Below, piece by piece: positions 1 through 7,833 of a stretch of 64,000 bases of DNA (positions are counted from its first letter, which is position 1; each line of letters starts with the position of its first letter). The notes beneath the pieces are model-generated. The model made no database searches. It was not told the DNA's origin and saw only the letters and a list, made by a program, of their open reading frames with translations. The stretch is from assembly GCF_019285515.1 (NCBI RefSeq), contig NZ_CP079095.1, positions 992,001-1,056,000 of the forward strand, in the 5' to 3' direction. A program made the translations under genes and the position numbers. The stretch comes from Methylococcus sp. Mc7. Lineage in GTDB: Bacteria; Pseudomonadota; Gammaproteobacteria; Methylococcales; Methylococcaceae.

Positions 1-668
1 AGCAACAAAAGCGGATTCCCTCGGCGAGCCACGTCAGTCTCGAGGTACGGGCCGGTCGACTGACCGCCCTGATCGGTCCCACCGGAGCGGGCAAATCCTC
101 GGTGCTCAAGTGCATCTACCGCACCTACCTGCCGAGCGGCGGGCGGATTCTCTATTGCACCGCGGCGGGGCACGTTCTGGACCTGGCGCAAGCCTCCGAG
201 CATCAAATCCTGGAACTGCGCCGCCGCGAGATCGGCTTCGTCACCCAGTTCCTCCACTATCTGCCGCGCCAGCCGACGCTGGACGTGGTGGCTCAGCCCT
301 TGTACGAGCGCGGCGTGGGCCGCGAGGAGGGCCATAGCCGCGCCCGCGAACTGCTGTCCGCCCTGAAGGTGCCGGAGCGCCTGTGGAACATTTCTCCGGC
401 CACCTTTTCCGGCGGCGAAAAGCAGCGGGTGAACCTGGCGCGCGGCGTCATCGCCAGACCGCGCCTGTTGCTGCTGGACGAACCCACCGCCAGCCTGGAC
501 CCCGAGACCACCGGCGTCGTGGTGGCGCTGCTGCAATCCCTCAAGGCGGAAGGCGTGGCGATGCTGGCCATTTTCCATCACCCGGAACTGGTGGCGCGGC
601 TGGCGGATGCGGTGGCCGAACTGAACCCGCCTAGGCCCATTGAAGAACTGATCGAGGAACACCCATGA
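1..668 (+). CDS. phnL: PhnL, C-P lyase system ATP-binding protein (5' partial)
   Basis: The 5' end lies outside the window; the reading frame is open from base 3. The translated part starts just before the Walker A motif (GPTGAGKSS, bases 75-101) and contains the ABC signature FSGGEKQR, Walker B LLLLDEPTASLD and the H-loop His (FHH), so all ATPase motifs except perhaps the extreme N-terminus are present. PhnL is the ABC-type ATPase associated with the carbon-phosphorus lyase machinery; the long spacer before the signature fits the LolD/PhnL type. Its stop overlaps phnM by 4 bp (ATGA), and phnM, phnN and phnP follow, which settles the assignment. Cytoplasmic, part of phosphonate degradation. 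Confidence 0.93.
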   Translation, partial: QQKRIPSASHVSLEVRAGRLTALIGPTGAGKSSVLKCIYRTYLPSGGRILYCTAAGHVLDLAQASEHQILELRRREIGFVTQFLHYLPRQPTLDVVAQPLYERGVGREEGHSRARELLSALKVPERLWNISPATFSGGEKQRVNLARGVIARPRLLLLDEPTASLDPETTGVVVALLQSLKAEGVAMLAIFHHPELVARLADAVAELNPPRPIEELIEEHP

Positions 669-1810
669 GCAAGCTTTATTTGACCGGCGCGCGCCTGGTG
701 CTCGCCGATACCGTGATCGAAGGAGGCGCCCTGTCGATCGAAGACGGCCGGATCGCCGCCGTCGAGCCGAACGGTGTATCCGGCGCATCCGAGTGCCGTC
801 TGGACGGCCATACCCTGATGCCCGGCATGGTCGACCTGCATTGCGACGCCCTGGAAAAGGAAGTGGAACCGCGTCCCAACGTGCATTTCCCGCTGGACTA
901 CGCCGTCGCCCAGGCCGACAAGCGCAACGCCGCCGCCGGCATCACCACGGTCTTTCACGCCCTGTCCTTCGCCCACGACGAACTGGGCGTGCGCAACAAC
1001 CGGATGGCCGCCGACATCGCCCGCCACGTGCATCGTTATGCGCCGCACGGACTGGTCGACAACCGGGTGCACTGCCGCTACGAAGTGACCGACGTCACCG
1101 GCCTGCCGGTGCTGCTGCAGTTGCTGGACGAAGACGCCATGCACCTGGCCTCGGTGATGGACCACACGCCGGGCCAGGGCCAGTTCAAAGATCTCGCCGC
1201 CTACCGCGATTACATCAGCCGCACTTACGGCAAGACCGGCGCGGAAGCCGAAGCCATGGCGCGCCAGAAGCAGGCGGCGGCCGAGGGCGCCCTGGAACGG
1301 GTAAGAACCCTGATCGCCGCGGCGAGAAGACGAGGCGTGCGCGTCGCCAGCCACGACGACGACAGCCCGGAACGGGTTCATCAGATGGCGGATCTGGGCG
1401 TCACCTTATCGGAGTTCCCCGTGAACCTGGAAACGGCGCGGGCCGCCCGCGAGCGTGGCTCCCATACCATCTTCGGCGCGCCCAACGTGCTGCGCGGCAA
1501 GAGCCAATCCGGCTCCATGCGCGCCCTCGACGCGGTGCTGGCGAACGTGGCCGATTGCCTGTGCGCCGATTACGCGCCGGGTGCGCTGTTACCCTCGGTC
1601 ATGGCCTTGCCGGAGCTGGCCGGCATCGGCCTGCCCGAGGCGGTGCGCCTGGTGACGGCGAACCCGGCGCGGGCGGCGGGTCTTTCCGATCGGGGCGAAA
1701 TCGCCGTGGGTCTCACGGCCGATCTCATCGCCTTCCGCGAGGTCGTGGGCTTCCCCCAGGTCACCCATGTCTGGCGCCAGGGGCGGCGGGTCTATCGGGC
1801 GGGGTTCTGA
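665..1810 (+). CDS. phnM: PhnM, ribose 1-methylphosphonate 5-triphosphate diphosphohydrolase
   Basis: A 381-aa amidohydrolase-superfamily protein of normal PhnM length. The N-terminal metal site is visible as PGMVDLHCDALEKE (His of the HxD/HxH region), followed by a conserved ASHDDDSPE segment and the C-terminal TANPARAAGL block. In the C-P lyase pathway PhnM removes diphosphate from alpha-D-ribose 1-methylphosphonate 5-triphosphate to give the monophosphate substrate for PhnJ. Start ATG overlaps the phnL stop, indicating translational coupling. phnN starts one base after its stop. Family membership is secure from sequence and context. Confidence 0.95.
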   Translation: MSKLYLTGARLVLADTVIEGGALSIEDGRIAAVEPNGVSGASECRLDGHTLMPGMVDLHCDALEKEVEPRPNVHFPLDYAVAQADKRNAAAGITTVFHALSFAHDELGVRNNRMAADIARHVHRYAPHGLVDNRVHCRYEVTDVTGLPVLLQLLDEDAMHLASVMDHTPGQGQFKDLAAYRDYISRTYGKTGAEAEAMARQKQAAAEGALERVRTLIAAARRRGVRVASHDDDSPERVHQMADLGVTLSEFPVNLETARAARERGSHTIFGAPNVLRGKSQSGSMRALDAVLANVADCLCADYAPGALLPSVMALPELAGIGLPEAVRLVTANPARAAGLSDRGEIAVGLTADLIAFREVVGFPQVTHVWRQGRRVYRAGF

Positions 1811-1811
1811 C

Positions 1812-2384
1812 ATGGCGTGCGGACGGCTTTTCTACGTGATCGGCGCCTCGGGCAGCGGCAAGGACAGTCTGCTCCGCTACGCCCGCGCTTCGCTCCGCGA
1901 GCACGAACGGGTCATGTTCGCCCACCGTTACATCACCCGGCCACCGGAACTGGAAGGGGAAAATCACGTGTACTTGAGCGAGCAGGAATTTGCCGAGCGC
2001 CTGGCCGCGGGGTTGTTCGCCATGCACTGGGACAGCCACGGTTACCGCTACGGCATCGGCTGCGAAATCGACACATGGCTGGCCAAAGGCTACAACGTGG
2101 CGGTCAACGGTTCGCGGGAATACCTGCATCAAGCCTTCGAACGTTATCCCGAGATGCTCGCGATCTTGATCGATACCCCGCCGGCGGTGCTGGAGGCCAG
2201 GCTCAAGGCGCGCGGGCGGGAGAGTGCCGAGGAAATCACGGAACGGCTCGAACGCGCCAAGGCCTTCGGTTCGCTCAGTCACCCGCGCCTGCTGCGGGTC
2301 GACAACAGTGCGACAATCGAGGAGGCGGGCGAACGCCTGGTGGCACTGTTGACGGGTGCCTGCGCCGAAGCACCATGCGCCTGA
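1812..2384 (+). CDS. phnN: PhnN, ribose 1,5-bisphosphate phosphokinase
   Basis: A 190-aa protein with a guanylate-kinase-like fold. Walker A is GASGSGKDS near residue 11, followed by FAHRYITRP, as in PhnN and Gmk. It phosphorylates ribose 1,5-bisphosphate to PRPP, feeding C-P lyase products into nucleotide metabolism. I chose ATG 1812, directly after the phnM stop, rather than an upstream in-frame start at 1767 that would overlap phnM and add 15 residues before the natural N-terminus. The 3' end overlaps phnP by 10 bp. Confidence 0.93.
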   Translation: MACGRLFYVIGASGSGKDSLLRYARASLREHERVMFAHRYITRPPELEGENHVYLSEQEFAERLAAGLFAMHWDSHGYRYGIGCEIDTWLAKGYNVAVNGSREYLHQAFERYPEMLAILIDTPPAVLEARLKARGRESAEEITERLERAKAFGSLSHPRLLRVDNSATIEEAGERLVALLTGACAEAPCA

Positions 2385-3127
2385 CCTTGCTCGGTACCGG
2401 CGACGCCGCAGGCGTGCCCGTTTACGGCTGCGGCTGTCTGGTCTGCGCCCGGGCGCGCGTCGATGTCACCTGGCGGCGCAAGCCCTGCTGCGCCCTGCTG
2501 GAAGCGGACGACACGCGCATCCTGATCGACGCCGGACTCCATGACCTGACCGATCGCTTCCCGCCCGGCTCGCTCGACGCCATCCTCATCACCCATTTTC
2601 ATCCCGATCATGTGCAGGGTTTGTTTCCTTGGCGCTGGGGCAAGTCCGATCCCATCCCCGTTTACTGTCCGCCCGATACGCAGGGCTGCGCCGATCTTTA
2701 CAAGAACCATGGCCTTTTTGATTTTCGCCCTTTGTCCAAATTCCAATCGCTCTTCCTGGATGCACTGACCATCACCCCGCTGCCCTTGATCCATTCCAAA
2801 CCGACCTTCGGCTACTGCATCGACTACGACGGCCTTAGGCTGGCCTATCTCGCCGACACGGTGAACCTGCCGCCGAAAACCGAGGGCTTCCTCCGCGATA
2901 CCCCTGTGGACCTCCTGGTGCTGGACTGCACCCACCCACCGCAGCACTCGCCGCCGCGCAATCACAACGACCTCGATCTGGCGCTTGCCATCACCACACG
3001 AATCAACCCCCACCACACCGTGCTCACCCACGTCGGCCACGAATTGGACGCCTGGCTGCTCGATCATCCGAATGCGTTGCCGTTCTGCGTGAAAGTCGGG
3101 CGGGACGGGCTATCGTTGGCGTTGTAG
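2375..3127 (+). CDS. phnP: PhnP, 5-phospho-alpha-D-ribosyl 1,2-cyclic phosphate phosphodiesterase
   Basis: A 250-aa metallo-beta-lactamase-fold protein. The catalytic motif THFHPDHVQG (HxHxDH) is present, as is the N-terminal Cys cluster around residues 19-24 (CGCLVC) that holds the structural zinc in PhnP. A late TLTHVGHE segment supplies further metal-binding His residues. PhnP opens the cyclic ribosyl phosphate made by C-P lyase to ribose 1,5-bisphosphate, the PhnN substrate. ATG 2375 is inside the end of phnN; the longer open frame upstream is a shadow of phnN. Last gene of the operon seen here. Confidence 0.94.
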   Translation: MRLTLLGTGDAAGVPVYGCGCLVCARARVDVTWRRKPCCALLEADDTRILIDAGLHDLTDRFPPGSLDAILITHFHPDHVQGLFPWRWGKSDPIPVYCPPDTQGCADLYKNHGLFDFRPLSKFQSLFLDALTITPLPLIHSKPTFGYCIDYDGLRLAYLADTVNLPPKTEGFLRDTPVDLLVLDCTHPPQHSPPRNHNDLDLALAITTRINPHHTVLTHVGHELDAWLLDHPNALPFCVKVGRDGLSLAL

Positions 3128-3205
3128 AAATGTAACGGTGTGCGCACACCTTAGCCTTGATAGAGTGACACCAGTGCCGGTCGGCCGAGCGCTGTAAAAC
3201 GCAAC

Positions 3206-3355
3206 TTGTTAGTCGGCATTGAAAATTCCCAGGGATCCCGGGAAATCAGAAGACATCATTTTTTGGACGGTGAGAACATCAGCTCGGTCGCCCGCAGTCT
3301 CAAGAAGTCGCGGCCGATGGTTCGCAAGACGTTGCCGGAGGACAGGAGACCCGAG
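3206..3355 (+). pseudogene. Possible N-terminal remnant of an IS21-like transposase
   Basis: An 81-codon open frame starts here, and only its first ~45 residues look protein-like: a segment reading EIRRHHFLDGENISSVARS followed by SRPMVRKTL, which resembles the helix-turn-helix at the N-terminus of IS21-family IstA transposases. The rest turns into low-complexity Arg/Pro sequence and no DDE domain follows. It lies in the gap between the phn operon and the next genes. I read it as a truncated insertion-sequence relic; similarity is by eye and modest. Confidence 0.33.
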
Positions 3356-3401
3356 GAAAGCCGTCGGCCCAGACCCGGCAGCACCCCCTCGGCTCTCGAA
3401 C

Positions 3402-3431
3402 GGCCCCGGACGAATCAAGCCGTCCGGGGCC
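3402..3431 (-). terminator. GC-rich hairpin downstream of the 100-aa gene
   Basis: Perfect 10-bp arms GGCCCCGGAC (3402-3411) and GTCCGGGGCC (3422-3431) with a 10-nt loop, 7 bp beyond the stop codon of the minus-strand gene at 3439. No clear T-tract on either side, so termination strength is uncertain. Confidence 0.5.
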
Positions 3432-3438
3432 TTGCCCC

Positions 3439-3741
3439 TCAATGGGCCTGAACGCCGCTGTGGACGTTGACGCCGGTCTTCGGCTGTACCCAGGCGAATT
3501 CCGCATCCGGCTTGGAAGCCGAAATCGCCTGTTCCTTCATCAGCCTGTCCGCCAGCATTGCCAGGCAGTCTTCCAGGCTCTGGTTCGGATCGTTGTCCGG
3601 ATCCTCGAAGCGGTCCAGGGAGATTTCCGGCCCCTCCTCGTCGTCTTCCAGCATGTAGATCAGGAATAGCTCTTCCTTGCCCGTACGCCCGTGAATCGTG
3701 GCCCTGAATCTTTCCCCGCGATACCAAAATTCGCCAACCAT
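3439..3741 (-). CDS. Small conserved-looking hypothetical protein (100 aa)
   Basis: Start ATG at 3741 is preceded by a strong ribosome site (GAGGAG, seven bases upstream), which decides it over an upstream in-frame start at 3855. The protein begins MVGEFWYRGERFRA and has an acidic middle (MLEDDEEGPEISLDRFED) and a run resembling a regulatory or adaptor fold, without signal peptide or membrane segment. I do not recognise the family. It is divergent from the YkgJ-type gene that starts at 3896, so the two may share a promoter region (3742-3895), which is AT-richer than the surroundings. Confidence 0.7.
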   Translation of the reverse strand: MVGEFWYRGERFRATIHGRTGKEELFLIYMLEDDEEGPEISLDRFEDPDNDPNQSLEDCLAMLADRLMKEQAISASKPDAEFAWVQPKTGVNVHSGVQAH

Positions 3742-3895
3742 GTTTTTCTCCTCGCTCCTCAGCGTGTACCCGTTGCGCCGGACACCCGGACCGGATGCCC
3801 TCGGCATAATTCTACTACAAATAGTATGGTTATTAGCCAGCCATCCCGCTATCATATGGATTTGCTGGAAAATTTTTGCGGGGGCGAAGAAGCGA

Positions 3896-4645
3896 ATGGC
3901 GGGTCAAGACAGCGGCGATTTCGGACCCTTGTCCTTCTTCAAGGTTCTGCACCGGGCCTTTGCCGAAACGCTGAGGCAACGGCAGGGCACCGAAGGCCTC
4001 GTCGACGGCCTGCTGCTCCAGTCCTGGGACAGCTTCGACCGCAACGTCGACATCCAGGCGGAAGGGAAGCCCCCGCTGGCCTGTCACAAGGGCTGCGCGA
4101 CCTGCTGCACGCTCCGGGTCACCGCCACGGCGCCGGAAGTGCTGATGATCGGCCGCTACGTCCGCTGGAGCGACGGCAGATTCAAATCCATCGGCATCGA
4201 CCTCCCCGCCCGCATCGCCGACGCCGATGCCCAGACGCGCGGACTGGACGAGGCGCAGCGGGTCACGCTGCGGCTCCGCTGCCCCTACATCGAGAACGGC
4301 GTCTGCCTGATCTACCAGGTCCGCCCCCTGGCCTGCCGGGGGCACGCCTCCTACGATGTGCGCGCCTGTGTCGAAGCCGCCGCCGGCCGCGCCGGCGAGA
4401 TCCCTTGTTCGGAACCCCACAGGGTGGTGCGCAGCCTGGTCCAGAACGCCATGCAGTCCTCGCTGCGCGACGCCGGGCTGGCATTCGGCCTTTATGAGCT
4501 CAATCACGCCGTCTGCATCGCCCTGCAGAACGACACCTGCTGCCAGGAATGGCTGGCGGGGGCCGATGTGTTCGCAGCGGCGGCCGTCAACGAACTGAGC
4601 GCCGACGAAATGGCGCGCATGTTCGACGCAATCCAGGCAAGCTGA
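3896..4645 (+). CDS. YkgJ-family cysteine-cluster protein
   Basis: A 249-aa protein with two Cys groups: CHKGCATCC near residue 65 and, further on, CPYIENGVCLIYQVRPLACRGH. This is the CxxxCxxCC ... C(x7)C ... C pattern of the YkgJ (zinc- or iron-chelating) family. Biochemical role is unknown in the family; iron-sulfur or metal binding is inferred from the cysteines. ATG 3896 was chosen over an upstream in-frame start (3698), which would run through the AT-rich promoter-like zone. It faces the end of the nif operon tail to tail; a hairpin lies between. Confidence 0.82.
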   Translation: MAGQDSGDFGPLSFFKVLHRAFAETLRQRQGTEGLVDGLLLQSWDSFDRNVDIQAEGKPPLACHKGCATCCTLRVTATAPEVLMIGRYVRWSDGRFKSIGIDLPARIADADAQTRGLDEAQRVTLRLRCPYIENGVCLIYQVRPLACRGHASYDVRACVEAAAGRAGEIPCSEPHRVVRSLVQNAMQSSLRDAGLAFGLYELNHAVCIALQNDTCCQEWLAGADVFAAAAVNELSADEMARMFDAIQAS

Positions 4646-4656
4646 AAGCGCCATTG

Positions 4657-4671
4657 CCGCGCCAGGCGCGG
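4657..4671. terminator. Short hairpin between convergent genes
   Basis: Arms CCGCGCC and GGCGCGG separated by one base, placed in the 38-bp gap between the stop of the YkgJ-type gene (4645) and the stop of the SIR2-like gene (4684). Probably a bidirectional terminator; no T-tract. Confidence 0.4.
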
Positions 4672-4683
4672 TCAGGCTCCGCC

Positions 4684-5526
4684 TCAGGCCGCCTGCCGCG
4701 CGGCTCCGCCGCCCAGCAGTTGCCGCACGAAGTCCTCAAGAGGCATGTCGATCCGGCGGATGTTCTGCTCCTCGAGGAAGCGGGCTTCGTTGCGGGTCGG
4801 CTCGTCCGGCAGCACCGCCCAGTGCAGGTCCGACGAGCGCTTCATGACCTGTCGGGCATAGGTCCGCTCCAACTGGGTGCGGAAGCGGCAGCCCAGGAAC
4901 AGGAAGTGGCGTCCGCAGCGTATCTGTTTCACGGGTTCCGGAATCGGCGTCTGAATGTCGATTTCCGTCAGCACTTCGACGTAGTCCGAATCGGACAGGA
5001 TGAAGTTGGCGGCCGGCGCGATGCTGCCCAGCGGCTTGTAGAGCAGCAGCTTCCAGTTCGCCGCCTCGGACTCCTCCGCCGGGCTTCCGTCGGCATGGAA
5101 ATAATGTACCCAGTCGCCGAAGTGCTCGGCGCGGCTCACCCCCTGCACCTGCCCGAAATCCGACCGCCCGACCAGCGCCGCCGCCATGCTGGCGTCGTAC
5201 CAGGCATCGACGATCAACGGCAACGGCAACCCCGCCAGATACCGGTGCAGCCCGGTGGGCTCCGGCGCCGCGGCGAAAGCCTCCTTGAGCAGGCCGACCA
5301 GGGTCTTGCGATGCTTGAAGTTTTCGATGTACTGGCCCGCCGCGGTGAGATTCTTGCGGATCTTGTGGGGCACGGTCACCTTGGCGGTGATCAGCTCCAC
5401 CAGGGTTTCCGGAGCGCTGGGTACGGCGCTGCCGCCGTCCAGGCCCAGCACGCCGGGACCGAGGTAGGGAATGACCTGGCCGCCGGCCAGTCCCGCCTGA
5501 ATCTCCGTGGGTATCGTTGCCGTCAT
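4684..5526 (-). CDS. SIR2-like domain protein of the nif operon, catalytic residues missing
   Basis: A 280-aa protein whose layout follows bacterial SIR2-like (SIR2_2-type) domains: an N-terminal nucleotide-loop segment VIPYLGPGVL (residues 18-27, where GAGxS is usual), a middle block LIVDAWYD (104-111, where TTNYD is usual), and YKPLGSI (163-169, where KLHGSI is usual) followed by LSDSDY (177-182). Thus the expected Asn and His that catalyse NAD hydrolysis or deacetylation are not seen. It is the last gene of the nif operon, 5 bp after the 76-aa gene. SIR2-like proteins occur in other nif clusters; function unknown. NAD binding without catalysis is my inference. Confidence 0.75.
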   Translation of the reverse strand: MTATIPTEIQAGLAGGQVIPYLGPGVLGLDGGSAVPSAPETLVELITAKVTVPHKIRKNLTAAGQYIENFKHRKTLVGLLKEAFAAAPEPTGLHRYLAGLPLPLIVDAWYDASMAAALVGRSDFGQVQGVSRAEHFGDWVHYFHADGSPAEESEAANWKLLLYKPLGSIAPAANFILSDSDYVEVLTEIDIQTPIPEPVKQIRCGRHFLFLGCRFRTQLERTYARQVMKRSSDLHWAVLPDEPTRNEARFLEEQNIRRIDMPLEDFVRQLLGGGAARQAA

Positions 5527-5531
5527 GAGAA

Positions 5532-5762
5532 TTACCCCGCTGATGAAATGGCGGCCTTGAGCGCGTCCACTTGCGGACGCGGCAGGCGGAACATGCCGCG
5601 CCCGCCGGCCAAGGCCTGGTAGCTGTTGGAAGTGTTGTTGCTCAGATAGTTGAACCAGGTCTGCGCTTCGACGCCCTGCGGGCGCTCGCCGATTTCCATC
5701 ACCGTGCCGTTGGGCGCGAAGCGGACATGGATCAAGGATTCGATTTTTTCTGTGGTCGTCAT
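5532..5762 (-). CDS. Small nif-operon protein (76 aa), unknown
   Basis: An acidic-to-neutral 76-aa soluble protein with no Cys and no membrane segment. It contains an IHVRFAPNGTVMEIGERP beta-rich start and a helical end. The start ATG 5762 is 5 bp downstream of the ferredoxin stop and the stop is 5 bp from the SIR2-like start, so it is embedded in the operon and very likely translated. I do not recognise a family. Position between a ferredoxin and a SIR2-like protein suggests it belongs to the same accessory module. Confidence 0.75.
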   Translation of the reverse strand: MTTTEKIESLIHVRFAPNGTVMEIGERPQGVEAQTWFNYLSNNTSNSYQALAGGRGMFRLPRPQVDALKAAISSAG

Positions 5763-5767
5763 GGTGG

Positions 5768-6109
5768 TTATCCTCTGTTCTGGGTTATCAGTTCGATGGT
5801 GATCTCACGGGAGCCCAGGACCGCCTGGCAGGACAGCCTGGATAGAGTTTCCGTACCTCTTATGTTTTCGAGCTTTTCCCGCTCGTCGGGGCGGATCTTG
5901 GACAAGCCGCGTCCGCCGCTTCGCACCAGCACGTGACATTCCCCGCAACGGGCATGTCCGCCGCATTTGTGGACGATCGCATCGCCCGTCAGCAGCACCG
6001 CGTCGAGCAGGCGGCTGCCGCTGCTGATTCGCACCGTCTTGCCGGAGGGCAGGACGGTCACGCAGACCTTCGCGTTTCGCCGGATTCCGGTACGCAGATA
6101 ACCGGACAT
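5768..6109 (-). CDS. 2Fe-2S ferredoxin (nif-associated)
   Basis: A 113-aa protein with the plant/adrenodoxin-type [2Fe-2S] ligand set C49-x5-C55-x2-C58 (CGGHARCGEC) and C94 (RLSCQAVLG). It should carry electrons in the cytoplasm. ATG 6109 was preferred over an in-frame start at 6214 because the longer form would overlap the DegT-like gene by about 90 bp and adds an Arg-rich tail. It lies 11 bp downstream of the DegT-like gene and 5 bp upstream of the 76-aa gene, inside the nif operon. Partner unknown; nitrogenase maturation or electron supply is likely. Confidence 0.88.
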   Translation of the reverse strand: MSGYLRTGIRRNAKVCVTVLPSGKTVRISSGSRLLDAVLLTGDAIVHKCGGHARCGECHVLVRSGGRGLSKIRPDEREKLENIRGTETLSRLSCQAVLGSREITIELITQNRG

Positions 6110-6120
6110 CGCTTCTAAGC

Positions 6121-7275
6121 TCACAGATAGATCGCGGCCCCGGCGCCCACGTTGATGGACGAATCCTTGGCGGTCTGCACGATGAAGCCGATCTGGTCTT
6201 CGGTGAGGTGACAATGGAACGGCAGGGCGATGGCCCGGTCCGCCAGCTTTTCCGTCACGAAGAACTGGCCCTTGCGATAACCCATGTCGACGTAATGGCG
6301 CTGGGTATGCAGGGGCGAACAGAAAGCCACGGACTCGACTTCCGCCGTCGCCAGGTCCTGGATGACCACGTCACGGCTGGAACGGGTGAAGCGCGTCCCC
6401 AGATGCACCAGGTAAACCATCCAGTGCAGTTCGTCGACCTCCGGCGCCTGATAGGCCGGCTTGATGCCTTCGAAGGACTGCATGAAGGCGTCGTAATAGG
6501 CTTCGACGTCCTTGCGCCGCTCGAGTATCCCGTCCAGCCGCTCCAGTTGGGCCAGTCCGAGGGCCGCGTTGATGTCGCTCATTTCCGCCCGGTACGGCGG
6601 CAGGTCGCCCAGCACCACCGACTTGCGCTCGTCCAGGCGGCGGTTGCGGTAGCCCCGCAGGCGGACCGCCAGATCGCGGTCGTCGGTCACGACCATGCCG
6701 CCCTCGCCGGTGGTCAGGCCGCTGGGCTGGGTGAAGTCGAAAATCGAACAGTCGCCGAAGCTGCCGACCAGCTTGCCCTGATAACGCGAGCCGATGGCCT
6801 CGCTGGAATCCTCGATCAGAATCAGGCCGCGCTCGTCGGCCAGCGCACGGAGTTGCGCCCACAGCGCCGGATGGCCGTTGACGTTGCAGGCGACGATGGC
6901 CTTGGTCCGCGGCGTGACCGCCGCGGCGGCCTTGTCGGGCACGATGGTGCAGGTCCAGTAGTCGATGTCCACAAACACCGGCTTCGCTCCGGCCAGCGCG
7001 ATGGCGTGGGCGGTTTCGCGGAAGCCGAAGGGCGAGGCGATGACCTCGTCCCCCGGCCCGATGCCGTAGGCCTTGAGCGCCAGCAGCAGCCCCATCGTGG
7101 CGCTGCTCACCGCGATCGCATGTTGCCGCCCCAGATACTCGGCGAAGGCGGCTTCGAAGTCCTCCACCACCGGCCCGCCCGAGAGGCCGGGCGATTTCAG
7201 CACCTCCTCGACCGCCTCCAGCTCGGCGAGGCTCATGTCCGGATCGGAAAATAGGATGCTTGGCTGAGCGCTCAT
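6121..7275 (-). CDS. DegT/DnrJ/EryC1-family protein with Ser at the PLP-lysine position
   Basis: A 384-aa fold-type I aminotransferase-like protein of full family length: LSGGPVVEDFE near residue 32, SSATMGLLLAL (57-67), IEDSSEAIGS (154-163, keeping the Asp that contacts the pyridine nitrogen) and TTGEGGM (188-194). In the family the Schiff-base Lys sits three residues before TTGEGG; here that residue is Ser185 (FTQPSGLTTG). So PLP covalent binding by Lys is not expected. Start ATG 7275 overlaps the preceding gene by 4 bp. DegT-like genes occur in other nif clusters with unknown role; a sugar or amino-acid pathway is not evident nearby. Confidence 0.85.
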   Translation of the reverse strand: MSAQPSILFSDPDMSLAELEAVEEVLKSPGLSGGPVVEDFEAAFAEYLGRQHAIAVSSATMGLLLALKAYGIGPGDEVIASPFGFRETAHAIALAGAKPVFVDIDYWTCTIVPDKAAAAVTPRTKAIVACNVNGHPALWAQLRALADERGLILIEDSSEAIGSRYQGKLVGSFGDCSIFDFTQPSGLTTGEGGMVVTDDRDLAVRLRGYRNRRLDERKSVVLGDLPPYRAEMSDINAALGLAQLERLDGILERRKDVEAYYDAFMQSFEGIKPAYQAPEVDELHWMVYLVHLGTRFTRSSRDVVIQDLATAEVESVAFCSPLHTQRHYVDMGYRKGQFFVTEKLADRAIALPFHCHLTEDQIGFIVQTAKDSSINVGAGAAIYL

Positions 7276-7550
7276 TTCACCGCTCCCTTGGGTTTCTCGG
7301 CCAGAATCAGGCCGGTGGCCCGGCTCGGGTCGGCAGTCACGTGGGCGCAATGATCGGCGGCATCGAGCAGATACAGGTTGAACCGGGCCGTTTCGAGCAC
7401 CGGCGTCTCGGTGTCGATGTCCCCGGCGTCGCAACGGGTGATGGACAGGCCGGGAAAAGCCCGGCGCAAGGCGGAGACATGCTCCGCCGCCGTGGCTTCG
7501 GTACCGAGCTGGCCCCGAATCTGCTCGAGCGCATCCGTCGTGAGCGCCAT
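7272..7550 (-). CDS. Small nif-cluster protein (92 aa), probably DUF6129
   Basis: A 92-aa soluble protein with a helical start (TTDALEQIRGQL), a CDAGDIDTETPVLE segment and a conserved-looking FNLYLLDAADHCAHVT block. This resembles small proteins annotated as DUF6129 in nif clusters; the match is from memory of the pattern. ATG 7550 was selected because it follows the nifT stop by 2 bp and the longer frame would overlap nifT. The stop overlaps the DegT-like start (ATGA). Role unknown. Confidence 0.72.
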   Translation of the reverse strand: MALTTDALEQIRGQLGTEATAAEHVSALRRAFPGLSITRCDAGDIDTETPVLETARFNLYLLDAADHCAHVTADPSRATGLILAEKPKGAVK

Positions 7551-7552
7551 GG

Positions 7553-7771
7553 TCAGTCGTCGCCTCCGGCGAGCTTCCTGGCATCGACCGTGATCGGCAG
7601 CGTCGTGCCTTCGGCCATTTCCGGAAGTACGAGCTGCCAGCCGTTGGCCAGAGTCACCGTGCCCCCCCACATTTCCGGTTTCTCCTGGGAGACGATCGGC
7701 TCCTCCAGGTCTTTCTTGGGGACATAGGCGGACAGTTCGCCAGCGGCGTTTCTACGGATCATTACCTTCAT
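7553..7771 (-). CDS. nifT: NifT/FixU protein
   Basis: A 72-aa protein beginning MKVMIRRNAAGELSAYVPKK, the N-terminal hallmark of NifT/FixU, followed by the WGGTVTLANGW block and PITVDARKL end. NifT is a small conserved nif protein of unclear function, dispensable in the species where it was tested. It lies 62 bp after nifS and 2 bp before the 92-aa gene. Length and motifs are as expected. Confidence 0.93.
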   Translation of the reverse strand: MKVMIRRNAAGELSAYVPKKDLEEPIVSQEKPEMWGGTVTLANGWQLVLPEMAEGTTLPITVDARKLAGGDD

Positions 7772-7833
7772 GAAGACTCCAGGTCACTGGTTGAAAAAAT
7801 CGATCGATCGGTCGTTCCAAAATTGGGCAGGGT

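Noticed and set aside
1767-1811. Extended N-terminus for phnN
   Set aside because: Would overlap phnM by 44 bp and add Gly/Arg-rich residues absent from the family; ATG 1812 gives the normal start.
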